A DNA stretch of 64,000 nucleotides, taken from Flavobacteriaceae bacterium UBA4166. GTDB taxonomy: Bacteria > Bacteroidota > Bacteroidia > Flavobacteriales > Flavobacteriaceae. Below, piece by piece: positions 25,276-35,566 of the stretch. The position numbers and the translations under genes were made by a program. The DNA lies in the NCBI GenBank assembly GCA_002379985.1, contig DFVG01000030.1, positions 126,129-190,128 on the forward strand. The letters run 5' to 3'. The notes beneath the pieces are model-generated. The model saw only the letters and a list, made by a program, of their open reading frames with translations, was not told where the DNA came from and ran no database searches. Position 1 is the stretch's first letter. The number at the start of each line of letters is the position of its first letter.

Positions 25276-28200
25276 CTAATATTCTTTTCTATATTGAAAG
25301 GAATCCAACATGGTTTTTTTATCCAATCGAACCAACGGAATTACTTTAACGATCTTTTCTTCTGAAGGTAAGCCGTAATTAACATATCTCGTATATCGAA
25401 GATAAGGAGGTGTTTTTCCTGAATAGTTCCCACGGTATTGAAGATTAACTTTCCATTGGCCGGCTTCTGCCTCATCTATCACAAATTCGGTACCCATATA
25501 TCCATTTTCAATATGGTTTTTCATAAGGTTTGGATTATCAAATTGATCATGACTGTAGTTATAGAACTTGTTGTCGGGATTTACAAATTGCAAGGTAAAT
25601 TCTGTGGAAGGATCGCTCCATTCCAATACCATTCGAATGTCTTGTTTCGCATTGGCATTTAATAGATCATTTGGCAATTCTTGAAACGGCACCTCACTCC
25701 GATGAAAAGCTACTAAATGTTTTAATTCTGTTTCTGCAGTTTCACGGAGCTCATCAAAACGGGAAGCATTTTTAGTATTGACGAGTATCGCTTTGTAATT
25801 CTCATAGGCAGCAGTGATTTTATTTGCAGAATACAAAGTGCGCGCTAACTGTAAATACCCTTGCATTTGTTCGGGTCGAAGGGCAAGCACTTTTTCGGTA
25901 AGTGTGAGTGCCCGCTCATACGCCCCAAATTGTTCGTATTTGTAAGCAAGTGCACGCAGCACCTTGGGGTTGCTCCAAGCCCTTTCCGTCAATATATCGA
26001 GGAATCCAACAGCGTATTGCTTGTCTTCTTCCGCGAGCACATCCGACGCATCCATAAAATAATCCAACCCTAATTGATTGTTATTACGAAGCTGTTTCAA
26101 AACGAGCGCTTTTAGTTGTTCGGGACTGTTGGCATTCTTCAATTTTAATATAGCGGCATTTGTTCCTAGGGCGGCTGTTAAATCGATCGCATCGTACTGG
26201 TAATCATTACCCTGCACCAATAGCGAAGGTGTATCAATCTTTTTATTTTGAGCTGCTGCTGCCGAAGCCTCCGTTTTTATGATAATGGCCCCGTAAGCTC
26301 CCAACGTCCCAAACCGGGCACTGGTACTATGCGCATACTTTAGCGCTTCGATGCTTTTAATACGTTGAAGGTCGATGGTGGGTAAATTCTCCAAACCATC
26401 CTTTTGTTGATAAATAATACCGTCAATAACAATAATGGGGTTGGTGTCTAAAGTGCTCGAAGATCCCATGCTATTGGGAAAAGAATATCGTTTGTCATTG
26501 CCCAGACCCGTTACGAGCACTCCGGGAAGCTTCCGAATTAATTGATCAAGCGTTTGATGGGATGCATCAATATCCTTTTCAGTAAGTCGTTGCACAGAAG
26601 TGGCTATGGCATCCGCATCTCTTTCTCCCAAAACAGTTTGTACCTTTTCCTTTTTAGGTTTCCCGTCTAAGACCACCTCATCCAGTAATTCTGCCTGTAA
26701 GGCCATCGTGATTGTCAACTTGTCACCAGTATTTACCGTCACCTCCAAAGGTCTCACACCGATATAAGAGAATATCACTACATCCCCATCACTTGCCGGA
26801 ACCTTAAACGCTCCATCACCGTCTGTAATTACTTCAGAAAAGGAATTTTTTACCCTCACTACAGCGCCGTTGATGGGCTGGCCTTCAGTATTCACTACCT
26901 TACCTATTACGAATTCCTCAGATCTTTTCGGTTCATCATACCGCTTCTCATCGGCTAGCTCATATGCCATCAGTTGCCATGCTTGATCAATGGGCGTAGA
27001 TGGAAGGTTCACGTAATGTCCATCAGAAATAAAAGATAACTTTTGCAAAGACTTGTGATTTGCGTTATGTAGACTGTTAATTGCAAACACCGGAACCTGC
27101 GCACTTTCGGGCAAGGTTGAGAGCACTGAAGTTCCGTCAGAAAACAGCACAATAGCGTCCGTTTGAGAAGACGTTAAGGTTTCTAATTCAGTATAATTTG
27201 AGGTACCCATATACCCGAATTGCTCTAAAAATGAGATCACTTCGGGACATTCCCCTTCGCAACGAAATGTTTGGGTGTGTGTTTCCGCAGAGTTAGTAAC
27301 TATCGCGGTCACCTCAACTGTTTCCTGATATTTTAGATACTGACTCAAGACCGTCAATTCTTCTTGTGTATTTCTATTGCGCATCCTATCAGCATTATCC
27401 CACAGAAGTGTAATTCGCTCCGGTTGTTTCCGAAGTAAATCAGATTTTCGATTTCCGTATTTATAGTAATGACCATCGAGCATCATGGCCATCCCCACTT
27501 CATGTTTGATCCATTTGTCCTGGCTCACATAACGACGGTAAGAAATTCCATTATCTAAACTTCCCGCCATTACAAAGTAAAGCGCATTTCCATAAATTTT
27601 GATCAGCTCGATGCTCACGATAATATCTGACGATACTCGTATGCGATACGGGCTAAGATCTACCATCTCTACGCCATTTCGCTGCGTCACGGTATGATAT
27701 ATATTTTGAGTTAGCAGGTTTTTCGCAGGATATTGATTTTTTGAATCGTAAATATTTATTCGAATTAATAAACTATCTGAATAGTTTTCCAACACTCTGA
27801 ATTGAAGCGTGTTTAAACTAGTGTTTCGTTTACGGATATTAATTTTAGTTGCAATTTCACCCCCCAGCGCCAAAGAATCTCTCCAATACCCATAAATTTC
27901 TGTACTATAACCATTGTTCCCGAGTGTTACTTCTTTTTTTTCGCCGCCAATCAACATCACGGTGTCCAGCTCATAGGTAACAGGCTCTAAAACGATGGGT
28001 TTATTTTGTGCTAACTGTTGTGCCAATTGACCTACGGAAATTGTTTTACTCGTAAACCCTATCGTTGAGAATTGAACCAGATCGCTAGCAGATACATCGT
28101 CTCTTTTTATCGAAAAATAAAAAGTTCCATCGATGCCACTTACGGTACCAATGTGCTTGTTAACAACCCCAATATTAGCAAATTCAACGGGCGCTTGTGT

Positions 28201-28293
28201 TTTCCCATTTATAACTGCTCCCTGCAGTTCCCATTGCTGAGAATATGCGATGCACGTTATTAAGGAAAGGAGAAAAAAAAGACGTAATCGCAT
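25276..28293 (-). CDS. VWA-like and TonB-plug composite envelope protein
   Basis: A 1005-residue exported protein (signal peptide ending IAYSQ). Domains in order: carboxypeptidase-regulatory-like (22-100); a beta-rich region (120-285); a VWA-like domain (293-445) with a degenerate metal site (LLWDNADRM instead of DxSxS, but LFSDG kept); a second regulatory-like domain (461-543); a TonB-plug-like domain (553-675); TPR-like helices (740-845); and a DUF2135/YfaP-like C-terminal domain (885-985). No beta-barrel is present. Cysteines 345 and 349 (RCEGECP) lie within the VWA-like part. It appears to be a larger version of the protein at 21563-23542. Confidence 0.85.
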   Translation of the reverse strand: MRLRLFFLLSLITCIAYSQQWELQGAVINGKTQAPVEFANIGVVNKHIGTVSGIDGTFYFSIKRDDVSASDLVQFSTIGFTSKTISVGQLAQQLAQNKPIVLEPVTYELDTVMLIGGEKKEVTLGNNGYSTEIYGYWRDSLALGGEIATKINIRKRNTSLNTLQFRVLENYSDSLLIRINIYDSKNQYPAKNLLTQNIYHTVTQRNGVEMVDLSPYRIRVSSDIIVSIELIKIYGNALYFVMAGSLDNGISYRRYVSQDKWIKHEVGMAMMLDGHYYKYGNRKSDLLRKQPERITLLWDNADRMRNRNTQEELTVLSQYLKYQETVEVTAIVTNSAETHTQTFRCEGECPEVISFLEQFGYMGTSNYTELETLTSSQTDAIVLFSDGTSVLSTLPESAQVPVFAINSLHNANHKSLQKLSFISDGHYVNLPSTPIDQAWQLMAYELADEKRYDEPKRSEEFVIGKVVNTEGQPINGAVVRVKNSFSEVITDGDGAFKVPASDGDVVIFSYIGVRPLEVTVNTGDKLTITMALQAELLDEVVLDGKPKKEKVQTVLGERDADAIATSVQRLTEKDIDASHQTLDQLIRKLPGVLVTGLGNDKRYSFPNSMGSSSTLDTNPIIVIDGIIYQQKDGLENLPTIDLQRIKSIEALKYAHSTSARFGTLGAYGAIIIKTEASAAAAQNKKIDTPSLLVQGNDYQYDAIDLTAALGTNAAILKLKNANSPEQLKALVLKQLRNNNQLGLDYFMDASDVLAEEDKQYAVGFLDILTERAWSNPKVLRALAYKYEQFGAYERALTLTEKVLALRPEQMQGYLQLARTLYSANKITAAYENYKAILVNTKNASRFDELRETAETELKHLVAFHRSEVPFQELPNDLLNANAKQDIRMVLEWSDPSTEFTLQFVNPDNKFYNYSHDQFDNPNLMKNHIENGYMGTEFVIDEAEAGQWKVNLQYRGNYSGKTPPYLRYTRYVNYGLPSEEKIVKVIPLVRLDKKTMLDSFQYRKEY

Positions 28294-28320
28294 ATAAAAT
28301 TTCTTATTAAGATAGGAATT

Positions 28321-29388
28321 TTAAAATAAACCCAATTGCGGGTTTTTTAATTGTAGGTAATGGTCAGCACAAAGAGTAGGCATTCCTCCTTCCGGCAGGT
28401 ATTTCTTTTTAGCGAGTGCCATCGTACTTTTAATTTGTTCTGAAATAACACCGCTTCCTTTGATCCTTCGGCCCCATGTACTATCATTAACTTGTCCTCC
28501 GTGACATTCTGCGATCTGATGTAAGATACGATCGGCTCTGTCCGGAATGGTTTTTCGTGCCCAGTCCTCAAAAATAGGCCCAATTTGACCATTCAGTCGG
28601 ACGACCGTGTATGCGACCGACCGTGCGCCTAGTGCGGCCACTTGCTTCACCAAAGGCAGTATTTCATGCGAATTGAGAGAAGGTATAATAGGAGCCATCA
28701 TTACATTTACGGGAATATTATGTTCGGAAAGTGTTTTGACCACCTCCAGTCTTTTTTTGATACTTGCCGTTCTGGGTTCGAGCAACCGACGTGTGTCTTC
28801 AGAAAGGCTCGTAATAGAAATGTTCACCGCAATTAAATTCAGTTCATTTAATGCTTTTAAAATTTCGAGGTCCCGAAGGATCAACGCATTTTTTGTGATA
28901 ATGCCTACCGGATGTTTCCACCGCATCATTACTTCTAAACAGCGGCGCGTGATTTGCAATTTTCGTTCAATAGGCTGATAGCAATCAGTATTTCCGGAGA
29001 AAACGATGATATCGCCCTTCCATGATTTACTGCTAAGTTTTTCTTCTAAAAGTTTTGGTGCGTTCTTTTTAACGAGAATAGTTCTTTCAAAGTCCAAACC
29101 GGGACCATAGCCCCAATATTCGTGGCTGTTTCTGGCATAGCAATAGACGCACCCGTGTTCGCAACCTTGATAGGGATTTGCGGAATAGCCCATCCCGATA
29201 TCCGGACTCGTCACTTTATTGACAAAAGTCTTTGGAAAAACTTCTAGATACTTGGTGTGATTGTCGTCGGCTGCTTCTCCTTCGGAATGACAGTAATTCA
29301 AATAATCATCGCGAGTTTCATGGTGCAATTCATGAAATCTGTTATGCTGCTTTTTTTGAGCACCCCGTCCTTTGATAGATTCTGACAT
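28321..29388 (-). CDS. PA0069-family radical SAM protein
   Basis: A 355-residue radical SAM enzyme. The cluster motif is Cys76-x3-Cys80-x2-Cys83 (QGCEHGCVYCY), followed by the GNTDCYQPIER segment typical of the PA0069/SPL-like group. These proteins resemble spore photoproduct lyase, and their substrate is unknown in most bacteria. The gene begins 56 bp after the crotonase stop on the same strand. Confidence 0.9.
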   Translation of the reverse strand: MSESIKGRGAQKKQHNRFHELHHETRDDYLNYCHSEGEAADDNHTKYLEVFPKTFVNKVTSPDIGMGYSANPYQGCEHGCVYCYARNSHEYWGYGPGLDFERTILVKKNAPKLLEEKLSSKSWKGDIIVFSGNTDCYQPIERKLQITRRCLEVMMRWKHPVGIITKNALILRDLEILKALNELNLIAVNISITSLSEDTRRLLEPRTASIKKRLEVVKTLSEHNIPVNVMMAPIIPSLNSHEILPLVKQVAALGARSVAYTVVRLNGQIGPIFEDWARKTIPDRADRILHQIAECHGGQVNDSTWGRRIKGSGVISEQIKSTMALAKKKYLPEGGMPTLCADHYLQLKNPQLGLF

Positions 29389-29444
29389 CCATCAAAATTA
29401 TTCAATTATTGGATTATTTCCTATTTAAAATGGATTTATTCCAA

Positions 29445-30227
29445 TTATTTTCCTGGGAAATTTGCTTTTCGCTTTTCTAAGAAAGCCTGAGTCCCTTCTT
29501 GAAAATCAGCCGTACCAAAACATTTTCCGAATTGGGTGATCTCTTCTTCGTAGCCATTCTCTCCATCTTCAAACCCTGCATTCACGGCTTCTATCGCTGC
29601 TGCAATCGCTACTGAAGAGTTTTTCATGATCTTTCTTGCTAGTGATGAGGCAAAATCAAGGAGTTCTTCTTGCACGATCACATGATTCACCAAGCCGTAT
29701 TGAAGGGCCTGGGCAGCATCGATCATTTGAGCGGTCATGATCATTTCAAAGGCGCGTCCTTTGCCTACCAATTGTGGAAGACGCTGCGTGCCACCATAGC
29801 CGGGAATCACTCCTAATGAAGTTTCCGGAAGGCCCATCTTTGCATTCTCACTAGCGATACGAAAATGGGCTGCCATAGCAAGTTCGAGTCCGCCTCCAAG
29901 GGCAAATCCATTTACGGCTGCAATCACCGGTGTTTCCAGATGTGCCACAAAATCAAAAAGCTTTGCTTGTCCCTCCGCAGCCAGTTGTTCTCCTTGGGAT
30001 ACCGAAAAATCTGCAAATTCAGCAATATCAGCACCTGCCACAAAAGCCTTTTCGCCACTTCCGGTCACGATGATCACCTTACATTTGGCGTCTTCATTCG
30101 CTTTTTTGAACGCTTTATGAAGCTCTTGAATGGTTTTTTTGTTGAGTGCGTTAAGTTTGGAAGGACGGTTGATGGTAATCACACACAATCCTTCATCTTG
30201 AGTCATTAATAAGTTGTCGTAAGTCAT
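29445..30227 (-). CDS. Enoyl-CoA hydratase
   Basis: A 260-residue crotonase-fold enzyme. The oxyanion-hole motifs AFVAGADI and GFALGGGLEL are present, and the two catalytic glutamates are Glu115 and Glu135 (in GLPETSLG). It adds water to 2-enoyl-CoA in fatty acid or amino acid breakdown. Length and the GYGGTQRLP motif fit the short-chain hydratase group. Its neighbours do not show which pathway uses it. Confidence 0.92.
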   Translation of the reverse strand: MTYDNLLMTQDEGLCVITINRPSKLNALNKKTIQELHKAFKKANEDAKCKVIIVTGSGEKAFVAGADIAEFADFSVSQGEQLAAEGQAKLFDFVAHLETPVIAAVNGFALGGGLELAMAAHFRIASENAKMGLPETSLGVIPGYGGTQRLPQLVGKGRAFEMIMTAQMIDAAQALQYGLVNHVIVQEELLDFASSLARKIMKNSSVAIAAAIEAVNAGFEDGENGYEEEITQFGKCFGTADFQEGTQAFLEKRKANFPGK

Positions 30228-30268
30228 GTTAGTTTTTTGTAGGAATATCTCTTAAAAATACAAAAAAC

Positions 30269-31729
30269 TTATGGGTGTTTCGGAAAAACCACCTGAAACG
30301 TTGTCCCTTCTCCAGCCTTCGATTCAAAAGAAATTTCACCCTTATAGGTATTTACAATTTTCTTTACCATGGCAAGTCCTAAGCCCATTCCGCTCGATTT
30401 GGTTGTGAATTTAGGTTCGAAAACCAAGGGTTTGTTCTTTTCGGAAATACCAATACCGTTATCTTCCACAGAAATACACACCTCATCTTTATTAGAAAAA
30501 ACGCGCACGTTGATACGCGGAATTTCAGGTTGCTTTTGTTCGATCGCCTGAATTCCATTCTTCACGAGGTTGGTGATCACCCGAATGAGCTGCGTTCGGT
30601 CGAATTTAGCCACGATTTCTTCCGCTTCGGAAAAGAAATGGATATAATCTTCATTGAAAATATCTAACGCCAACTTGGTGATCTTTACGACATCTAGGGT
30701 TTCGTCCTGCTGCGCGGGCATTTTGGCGTAGGTAGAAAAGGCCGAAGCAATCGAGCTCATGGTGTCGATCTGCTGAATAAGCGTATCACTATACTCATTG
30801 AGTTTTTTATGAATATTTGGGTCGGAAGGATCAAATTTACGTTGAAAACTCTGTACCGTGAGTCGCATGGGCGTCAACGGATTCTTGATTTCATGCGCTA
30901 CTTGTTTCGCCATTTCGCGCCAAGCCGCCTCTCGTTCACTGGCTGCTAGTTGCGCGGCACTGTTCTCTAGCTCATCGATCATGGCATTGTAGGCTTTCAC
31001 CAGATTTGAGATCTCCTGTGTTGTATTCTCTTCTAAAACAATTTTGAGGTTTCGCTTATTCAAGCGTGTTTCGTTGATTTTATCACTCACCGTTTTCAAG
31101 GAGCGCGTAATATATTTCGAAAGAAAATAGGCTAACACAATAGCAATAAGGATCATGAAAAAATAAGCGATCGCCATTCTGCTTAGGTTCTCGCGCAGTT
31201 CTTTATTGATAAAATCATCATCCTCGATGTAGGGAAGATTCAAAATCGCTATCGGTTTAAAATAGCTGTCGGTGATATAAGAATACGACGACTGGTACTT
31301 TTGCCCGTCTTCTTCAAAACTTTCAATAAAATGTTTGTCTGGTGAGTTTTCCAGGCCTTGGAGCGCGTAACGCGGAATCTGTTGATGGCTTGTATCTTTA
31401 ATGAAAGACGCTTTCGAGGATTTTAACAACTGCCCATCTAGATCGTACAGATAAATTTCAAGATTATGAATATCCTTTATCTCGTAGATTTTGTTTTTGA
31501 AGATCAGTGCAATGTATTCGGTTTCTACAGGATAGGTAGTGTTTTTCAGCATGTAATCAATATTCTCTCGAATACTGGTTTCTTTCCGCTGCAAGCGATC
31601 GCTGTGATAATCTTTTGCTTCTTCACGATATTGAAAAATGGTCACCACCGCAATGAGAATAGAGGCCAAGATCACCAAAAGGAACATGGACATGAAAATG
31701 CGAAACCGTAACGATTTAAAAACGATCAT
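30269..31729 (-). CDS. NtrY-like sensor histidine kinase
   Basis: A 486-residue membrane sensor kinase. Two helices (about residues 9-33 and 185-205) enclose a periplasmic domain; a HAMP linker (about 205-255) leads to the phospho-acceptor His279 in HEIKNPLTPMRL and a HATPase domain with VEDNGIGI and GMGLGLA. The LTPMRL motif is typical of the NtrY/NtrB-like group that usually signals to sigma-54-dependent regulators. No response regulator is adjacent, so this is an orphan kinase here. Confidence 0.92.
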   Translation of the reverse strand: MIVFKSLRFRIFMSMFLLVILASILIAVVTIFQYREEAKDYHSDRLQRKETSIRENIDYMLKNTTYPVETEYIALIFKNKIYEIKDIHNLEIYLYDLDGQLLKSSKASFIKDTSHQQIPRYALQGLENSPDKHFIESFEEDGQKYQSSYSYITDSYFKPIAILNLPYIEDDDFINKELRENLSRMAIAYFFMILIAIVLAYFLSKYITRSLKTVSDKINETRLNKRNLKIVLEENTTQEISNLVKAYNAMIDELENSAAQLAASEREAAWREMAKQVAHEIKNPLTPMRLTVQSFQRKFDPSDPNIHKKLNEYSDTLIQQIDTMSSIASAFSTYAKMPAQQDETLDVVKITKLALDIFNEDYIHFFSEAEEIVAKFDRTQLIRVITNLVKNGIQAIEQKQPEIPRINVRVFSNKDEVCISVEDNGIGISEKNKPLVFEPKFTTKSSGMGLGLAMVKKIVNTYKGEISFESKAGEGTTFQVVFPKHP

Positions 31730-31776
31730 ACTTTGAAATTCATTGGGAAGATAGCAATTATTACGCCAAACCGAAG

Positions 31777-32313
31777 TTATTGCTTTTCTCTAAGGCGTTT
31801 ATAGAAACGGAATCCTAGCATGAGCAAGATCGCAAACACAATGATTCCCAGCGTTCCGTAGATCCAGTTGATGGCATTCTTCAAGATGACCAAGAACACC
31901 ACAGAAAATAGGATGATGGTCGCCCCTTCATTGAACAATCGCATAAAGTTGGAACTGTAGCGAACGCGATCTTGTTGTAGGTTTTTATAGATGAGATGGC
32001 ATTTAATATGGTAAAAGATCAACGCTACCACAAAGCCTAATTTTACTTGCATCCAGGCATCACTGAGGTAAAAAGGACGCAAGGCCAGAATCCAAATTCC
32101 GAAGCCAACCGCCAAAAACATAGACGGCCATGTAATAATAAACCAAAGGCGTTTGGCCATCAATTTTAATTGGGCGCCAATGATCTCTCGTTCGGGAGAA
32201 GGCTTATTGCTCGCTTCAATTTGATACACAAACAAACGAACAATATAAAAGAGCCCTGCAAACCAGGTGATCACAAATATCAGGTGCAGGGCTTTGAGAT
32301 AATTATATTCCAC
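31777..32313 (-). CDS. hemJ: Protoporphyrinogen IX oxidase HemJ
   Basis: A 178-residue integral membrane protein with four or five helices. The motif LKALHLIFVITWFAGLFYIVRLFVY, including conserved His10, and the later WMQVKLG segment are characteristic of HemJ (UPF0093). HemJ oxidises protoporphyrinogen IX to protoporphyrin IX, the step before ferrochelatase; no HemG or HemY is in the window. Translation starts at GTG (32311-32313), overlapping the TAG stop of the preceding gene by one base, so the two are coupled. It is separated from hemH by two genes. Confidence 0.88.
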   Translation of the reverse strand: MEYNYLKALHLIFVITWFAGLFYIVRLFVYQIEASNKPSPEREIIGAQLKLMAKRLWFIITWPSMFLAVGFGIWILALRPFYLSDAWMQVKLGFVVALIFYHIKCHLIYKNLQQDRVRYSSNFMRLFNEGATIILFSVVFLVILKNAINWIYGTLGIIVFAILLMLGFRFYKRLREKQ

Positions 32314-35300
32314 TATTCGTCACTTTCAATGAATAGATAGTTCAATTGTTTATTATTAAACGCTGCGTTAAACGCCTTAATTTCTTGATCTACCATCGTA
32401 TCAAATTTATTCAATTCTGCCTTCACTTGCTGGGTCAATTCATTTTTAACGGCAATATCTTGTTGTGTCGGCGGAAAATCGTCCATACTCACCAAACTGT
32501 TCAAATGCGCTAATTTATTGGTCAGTCTAATGGGGAAGTTGAGTGGATCTTGCCCGCTTTGGTTTTGGGTTTGGTACAAGGTTTTCTCAATTTCTGAAAA
32601 ATCTTCCTGCATGGTTTTTGCTTTTTCCACCAGATCACTTACCGCTTCATTGTCTTTGTATTGCTTCTGAAAGGCTTCCAGTTGATCGCTGATCTTTCGT
32701 ATTTTCTTGATGGATTGATGCGCCCGATCAACGGTTTCATTAACATCTGTAATGAAGTCATACTGCTTCTGCATACCGGCTACGTCAGTCTCTGCATTCT
32801 TATCTGGCACAATTTTAAAGGGTTGCGTATAGGTGTCACCCTCCACTTCCAATACTACCTTGTAATTCCCCGGAACTGCCTGAGGTGCATCCGTGCTCGC
32901 CCACCAAAGGATCATTCCCGGAAGGCGTTCGGCTCCTTTGCCACGCATGTCCCACGTATGATAATTAGCGCCTTTAGAAACTTCCAGTTTATTTTTCTTG
33001 TCTTTGGTCGAAAAACTTTGAATCGTGTCGTTGGTCGCACTCAAATAGTGTAATGCGATCTCTTTGTCCTTCGGTTCATTGACATAAAAATAGGTCATCA
33101 CACCTGCCGGATGGTTAGTTCCGCTGGTTAGGGATCCTTTTCGTGAATTTCCACCCATGCGATAGGTGTCTTTTGGCTTGTATAGGAAGTTTTCTTTTCC
33201 TTTTGCTGCGGAAAGTTGATGGATTACCGAAAGATCATCAATGATCCAAAGACTTCTTCCTTGCGTTGCTACGATCAAGTTGTTATCGCGCACGGCAAGA
33301 TCAGTAATAGGTACGATGGGTAAGTTCATCTGAAACGACTTCCAATTGGCGCCATCGTCAAAAGAAATATACATTCCGGTTTCCGTACCGGCGTAGAGCA
33401 ACCCTTTTTGTTTGGGGTCTTCTCTCAAAACTCTTGTAAAATGTTCGGAAGGAATTCCATTAGTAATTTTTTTCCACGTCGCTCCATAATCGGTGGTCTT
33501 ATAGAGATACGGAGTAAAATCGCCCAGCTTATAGCGTGTTCCAGCTACATAGCACGTTCCAGGATCAAAAACGGAAGGTTCTACACTATTGATCATCATC
33601 CACTCCGGCATTCCCTTCGGAGTAACATCGGTCCAATCTTTCCCGCCGTTGCGTGTCACGTGAATAAGTCCGTCGTCACTTCCAGTCCAGATCAAGCCCG
33701 GCGTCACGGGCGATTCCGCGGCAGCGAAAATGGTACAATAATATTCCACAGAAGTATTGTCCTGTGTAATGGGCCCTCCGGAAGATTTCTGCTTGCTCGG
33801 GTCGTCTCGAGTAAGGTCCGGACTAATCACGTCCCAACTTTCACCTTCATTGGTGGTGACATGGAGATGGTTGGATGCCGTGTATAATTTATTGGGATTG
33901 TGGGGTGAAAAAAAGATCGGAAAGTTCCACTGAAAACGATATTTCATGTCTTCTGCTCCGTGTCCCATGGGGTTGTCGGGCCATACGCTTACACTGCGTA
34001 CCGTTCCGGTGTCGTGATTATATCGCGTTAGGAAGCCGTCGTAACTCCCTCCGTAAACGATCTCAGGGTTTTCGGGATCTACGGCAATATGTGCGCTTTC
34101 GCCTCCGGCAGTAGATTCCCAATCGTTATCATCAATACTCCATCCCTCAGTACGATGTGGAATTCTAACGGTAGAGTTGTCTTGCTGTGCCGCATAAATA
34201 CGATACGGGAAAGCATTATCAGTTGTTACCCGATAGAACTGTGAGGTAGGCTGATTGTGATAGGTGCTCCAGGTCTCACCGCCATCGTAAGTTACTTGCG
34301 CTCCGCCATCATCACCAATGATCATTCTGCTTGGATCTTCCGGAGCGATCCACAGGTCGTGGTGGTCTCCGTGGGGTGCATTGTAGGTGCTATAGGTTTT
34401 TCCGCCATCGGTACTTTTGTGATAACGTACATTCAACACATAAACAATATCCTCATCTTCTGTATCGGCATAGATTCGAGTGTAATACCAAGCTCTTTGA
34501 CGAAGTTTTCGCTCACTATTAATCTGTGTCCAGGTTTCACCGCCATCTTCGCTGCGATAGACGCCCCCTTTTTCTTTGTTTTCTACGATCGCCCAAACTC
34601 GTTCACTATTGACCGGTGAAACCGTCACCCCAATAATTCCTAAGGTGTCACTTGGAAATCCTTCATTTTTGGAAATTTCGGTCCAAGTTTCTCCACTATC
34701 AGTACTTTTCCAAAGTGCGGAACCATCGCCGCCACTGCTTAGGCTATAGGGTGTTCGACGAACATTCCAGGTAGATGCATACAATACTCGGTGATTGTTT
34801 GGGTCCATGATCAAATCAACTGCCCCTGCATTTTCATTGGCGAATAGCACTTTTTTCCAGTTTTTGCCGCCATCGGTAGTCTTATAAACGCCGCGTTCTT
34901 GAGTAGGTTTGTAGATGTTTCCCAAAACGGCTGCGTAAACAATATCGTGGTTCTTTGGGTGGATTGCGATACGGGGGATATGCCGACTATTCTCTAACCC
35001 CATCGACTTCCAGGTTTTTCCTGCGTCTTCGGTTTTCCATATTCCGTAGCCGCTAGAGACGTTTCCACGAACTGTTTTTTCTCCACCTCCTACATAGATC
35101 ACATTAGGGTCGCTCTCGGCGACTTCAATAGAACCGGTAGAACCCCCAAAGTATCCATCAGAGATATTTTCCCATGAGCGACCGCCGTTCTTGGTACGCC
35201 ACACACCGCCGCCGGTAGCCCCAAAGTAAAAGAGGTTGGGCTGTCCCGGAACTCCGGTTACCGCGGCACTTCGGCCTCCGCGAAAGGGACCAATGAGACG

Positions 35301-35417
35301 ATATTCCAGCGATCCATATAAAGATTCGTCATATTGTTGTGCGAGAGAAAGTTCAGTAAAAAAAGTGAAGAATAATACGCTGCAGAGCAAGTACAAGGAA
35401 GGTTTTTTTGGCCTCAT
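32313..35417 (-). CDS. Large exported BNR/sortilin-like beta-propeller protein
   Basis: A 1034-residue exported protein (signal peptide ending ELSLAQ). Its first 700 residues hold many BNR/Asp-box repeats (SxDGGKTW, SxDxGETW, TxDYGATW), indicating one or two ten-bladed propellers of the sortilin/VPS10 type. The C-terminal third has a beta-sandwich part and ends in charged helices. Such proteins are often labelled glycosyl hydrolases, but I see no catalytic signature to support that. It is co-translated with hemJ, a pairing that seems accidental. Confidence 0.85.
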   Translation of the reverse strand: MRPKKPSLYLLCSVLFFTFFTELSLAQQYDESLYGSLEYRLIGPFRGGRSAAVTGVPGQPNLFYFGATGGGVWRTKNGGRSWENISDGYFGGSTGSIEVAESDPNVIYVGGGEKTVRGNVSSGYGIWKTEDAGKTWKSMGLENSRHIPRIAIHPKNHDIVYAAVLGNIYKPTQERGVYKTTDGGKNWKKVLFANENAGAVDLIMDPNNHRVLYASTWNVRRTPYSLSSGGDGSALWKSTDSGETWTEISKNEGFPSDTLGIIGVTVSPVNSERVWAIVENKEKGGVYRSEDGGETWTQINSERKLRQRAWYYTRIYADTEDEDIVYVLNVRYHKSTDGGKTYSTYNAPHGDHHDLWIAPEDPSRMIIGDDGGAQVTYDGGETWSTYHNQPTSQFYRVTTDNAFPYRIYAAQQDNSTVRIPHRTEGWSIDDNDWESTAGGESAHIAVDPENPEIVYGGSYDGFLTRYNHDTGTVRSVSVWPDNPMGHGAEDMKYRFQWNFPIFFSPHNPNKLYTASNHLHVTTNEGESWDVISPDLTRDDPSKQKSSGGPITQDNTSVEYYCTIFAAAESPVTPGLIWTGSDDGLIHVTRNGGKDWTDVTPKGMPEWMMINSVEPSVFDPGTCYVAGTRYKLGDFTPYLYKTTDYGATWKKITNGIPSEHFTRVLREDPKQKGLLYAGTETGMYISFDDGANWKSFQMNLPIVPITDLAVRDNNLIVATQGRSLWIIDDLSVIHQLSAAKGKENFLYKPKDTYRMGGNSRKGSLTSGTNHPAGVMTYFYVNEPKDKEIALHYLSATNDTIQSFSTKDKKNKLEVSKGANYHTWDMRGKGAERLPGMILWWASTDAPQAVPGNYKVVLEVEGDTYTQPFKIVPDKNAETDVAGMQKQYDFITDVNETVDRAHQSIKKIRKISDQLEAFQKQYKDNEAVSDLVEKAKTMQEDFSEIEKTLYQTQNQSGQDPLNFPIRLTNKLAHLNSLVSMDDFPPTQQDIAVKNELTQQVKAELNKFDTMVDQEIKAFNAAFNNKQLNYLFIESDE

Positions 35418-35478
35418 GTGTTTGGTTTTTTTATACGAATTTTAAAGATAGGTAATTTTTGAGACCCAATCCAAAAAC

Positions 35479-35513
35479 AAAAAACGCGACTGATAGCCTC
35501 GCCGCATTTTTTG
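35479..35513 (-). terminator. Probable terminator after the T9SS cargo gene
   Basis: On the minus strand a short GC-rich hairpin (GCGA/TCGC with a 9-nt loop) is flanked by an A-rich stretch and followed by GTTTTTTG. It lies about 55 bp past the stop at 35567 and before the next gene. The stem is short and imperfect, so the call is moderate. Confidence 0.5.
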
Positions 35514-35566
35514 TTATAATTTCTATTCCGTATTGACATCTGTTGCAATACGTTTGTGTGTGACGG

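Noticed and set aside
21563..28293. Reading the TonB-plug proteins as truncated receptor pseudogenes
   Set aside because: Both frames are intact, share a conserved C-terminal region after the plug and have extra domains, so they look like real barrel-less proteins.
28328..28345. Hairpin AAACCC/GGGTTT at the end of the radical SAM gene
   Set aside because: The stem is short, lies inside the coding end and is followed by a weak T tract, so termination is not convincing.
32313..35417. Annotation of the BNR protein as a glycosyl hydrolase
   Set aside because: Only Asp-box repeats are visible; no catalytic residues of a hydrolase family are recognised.
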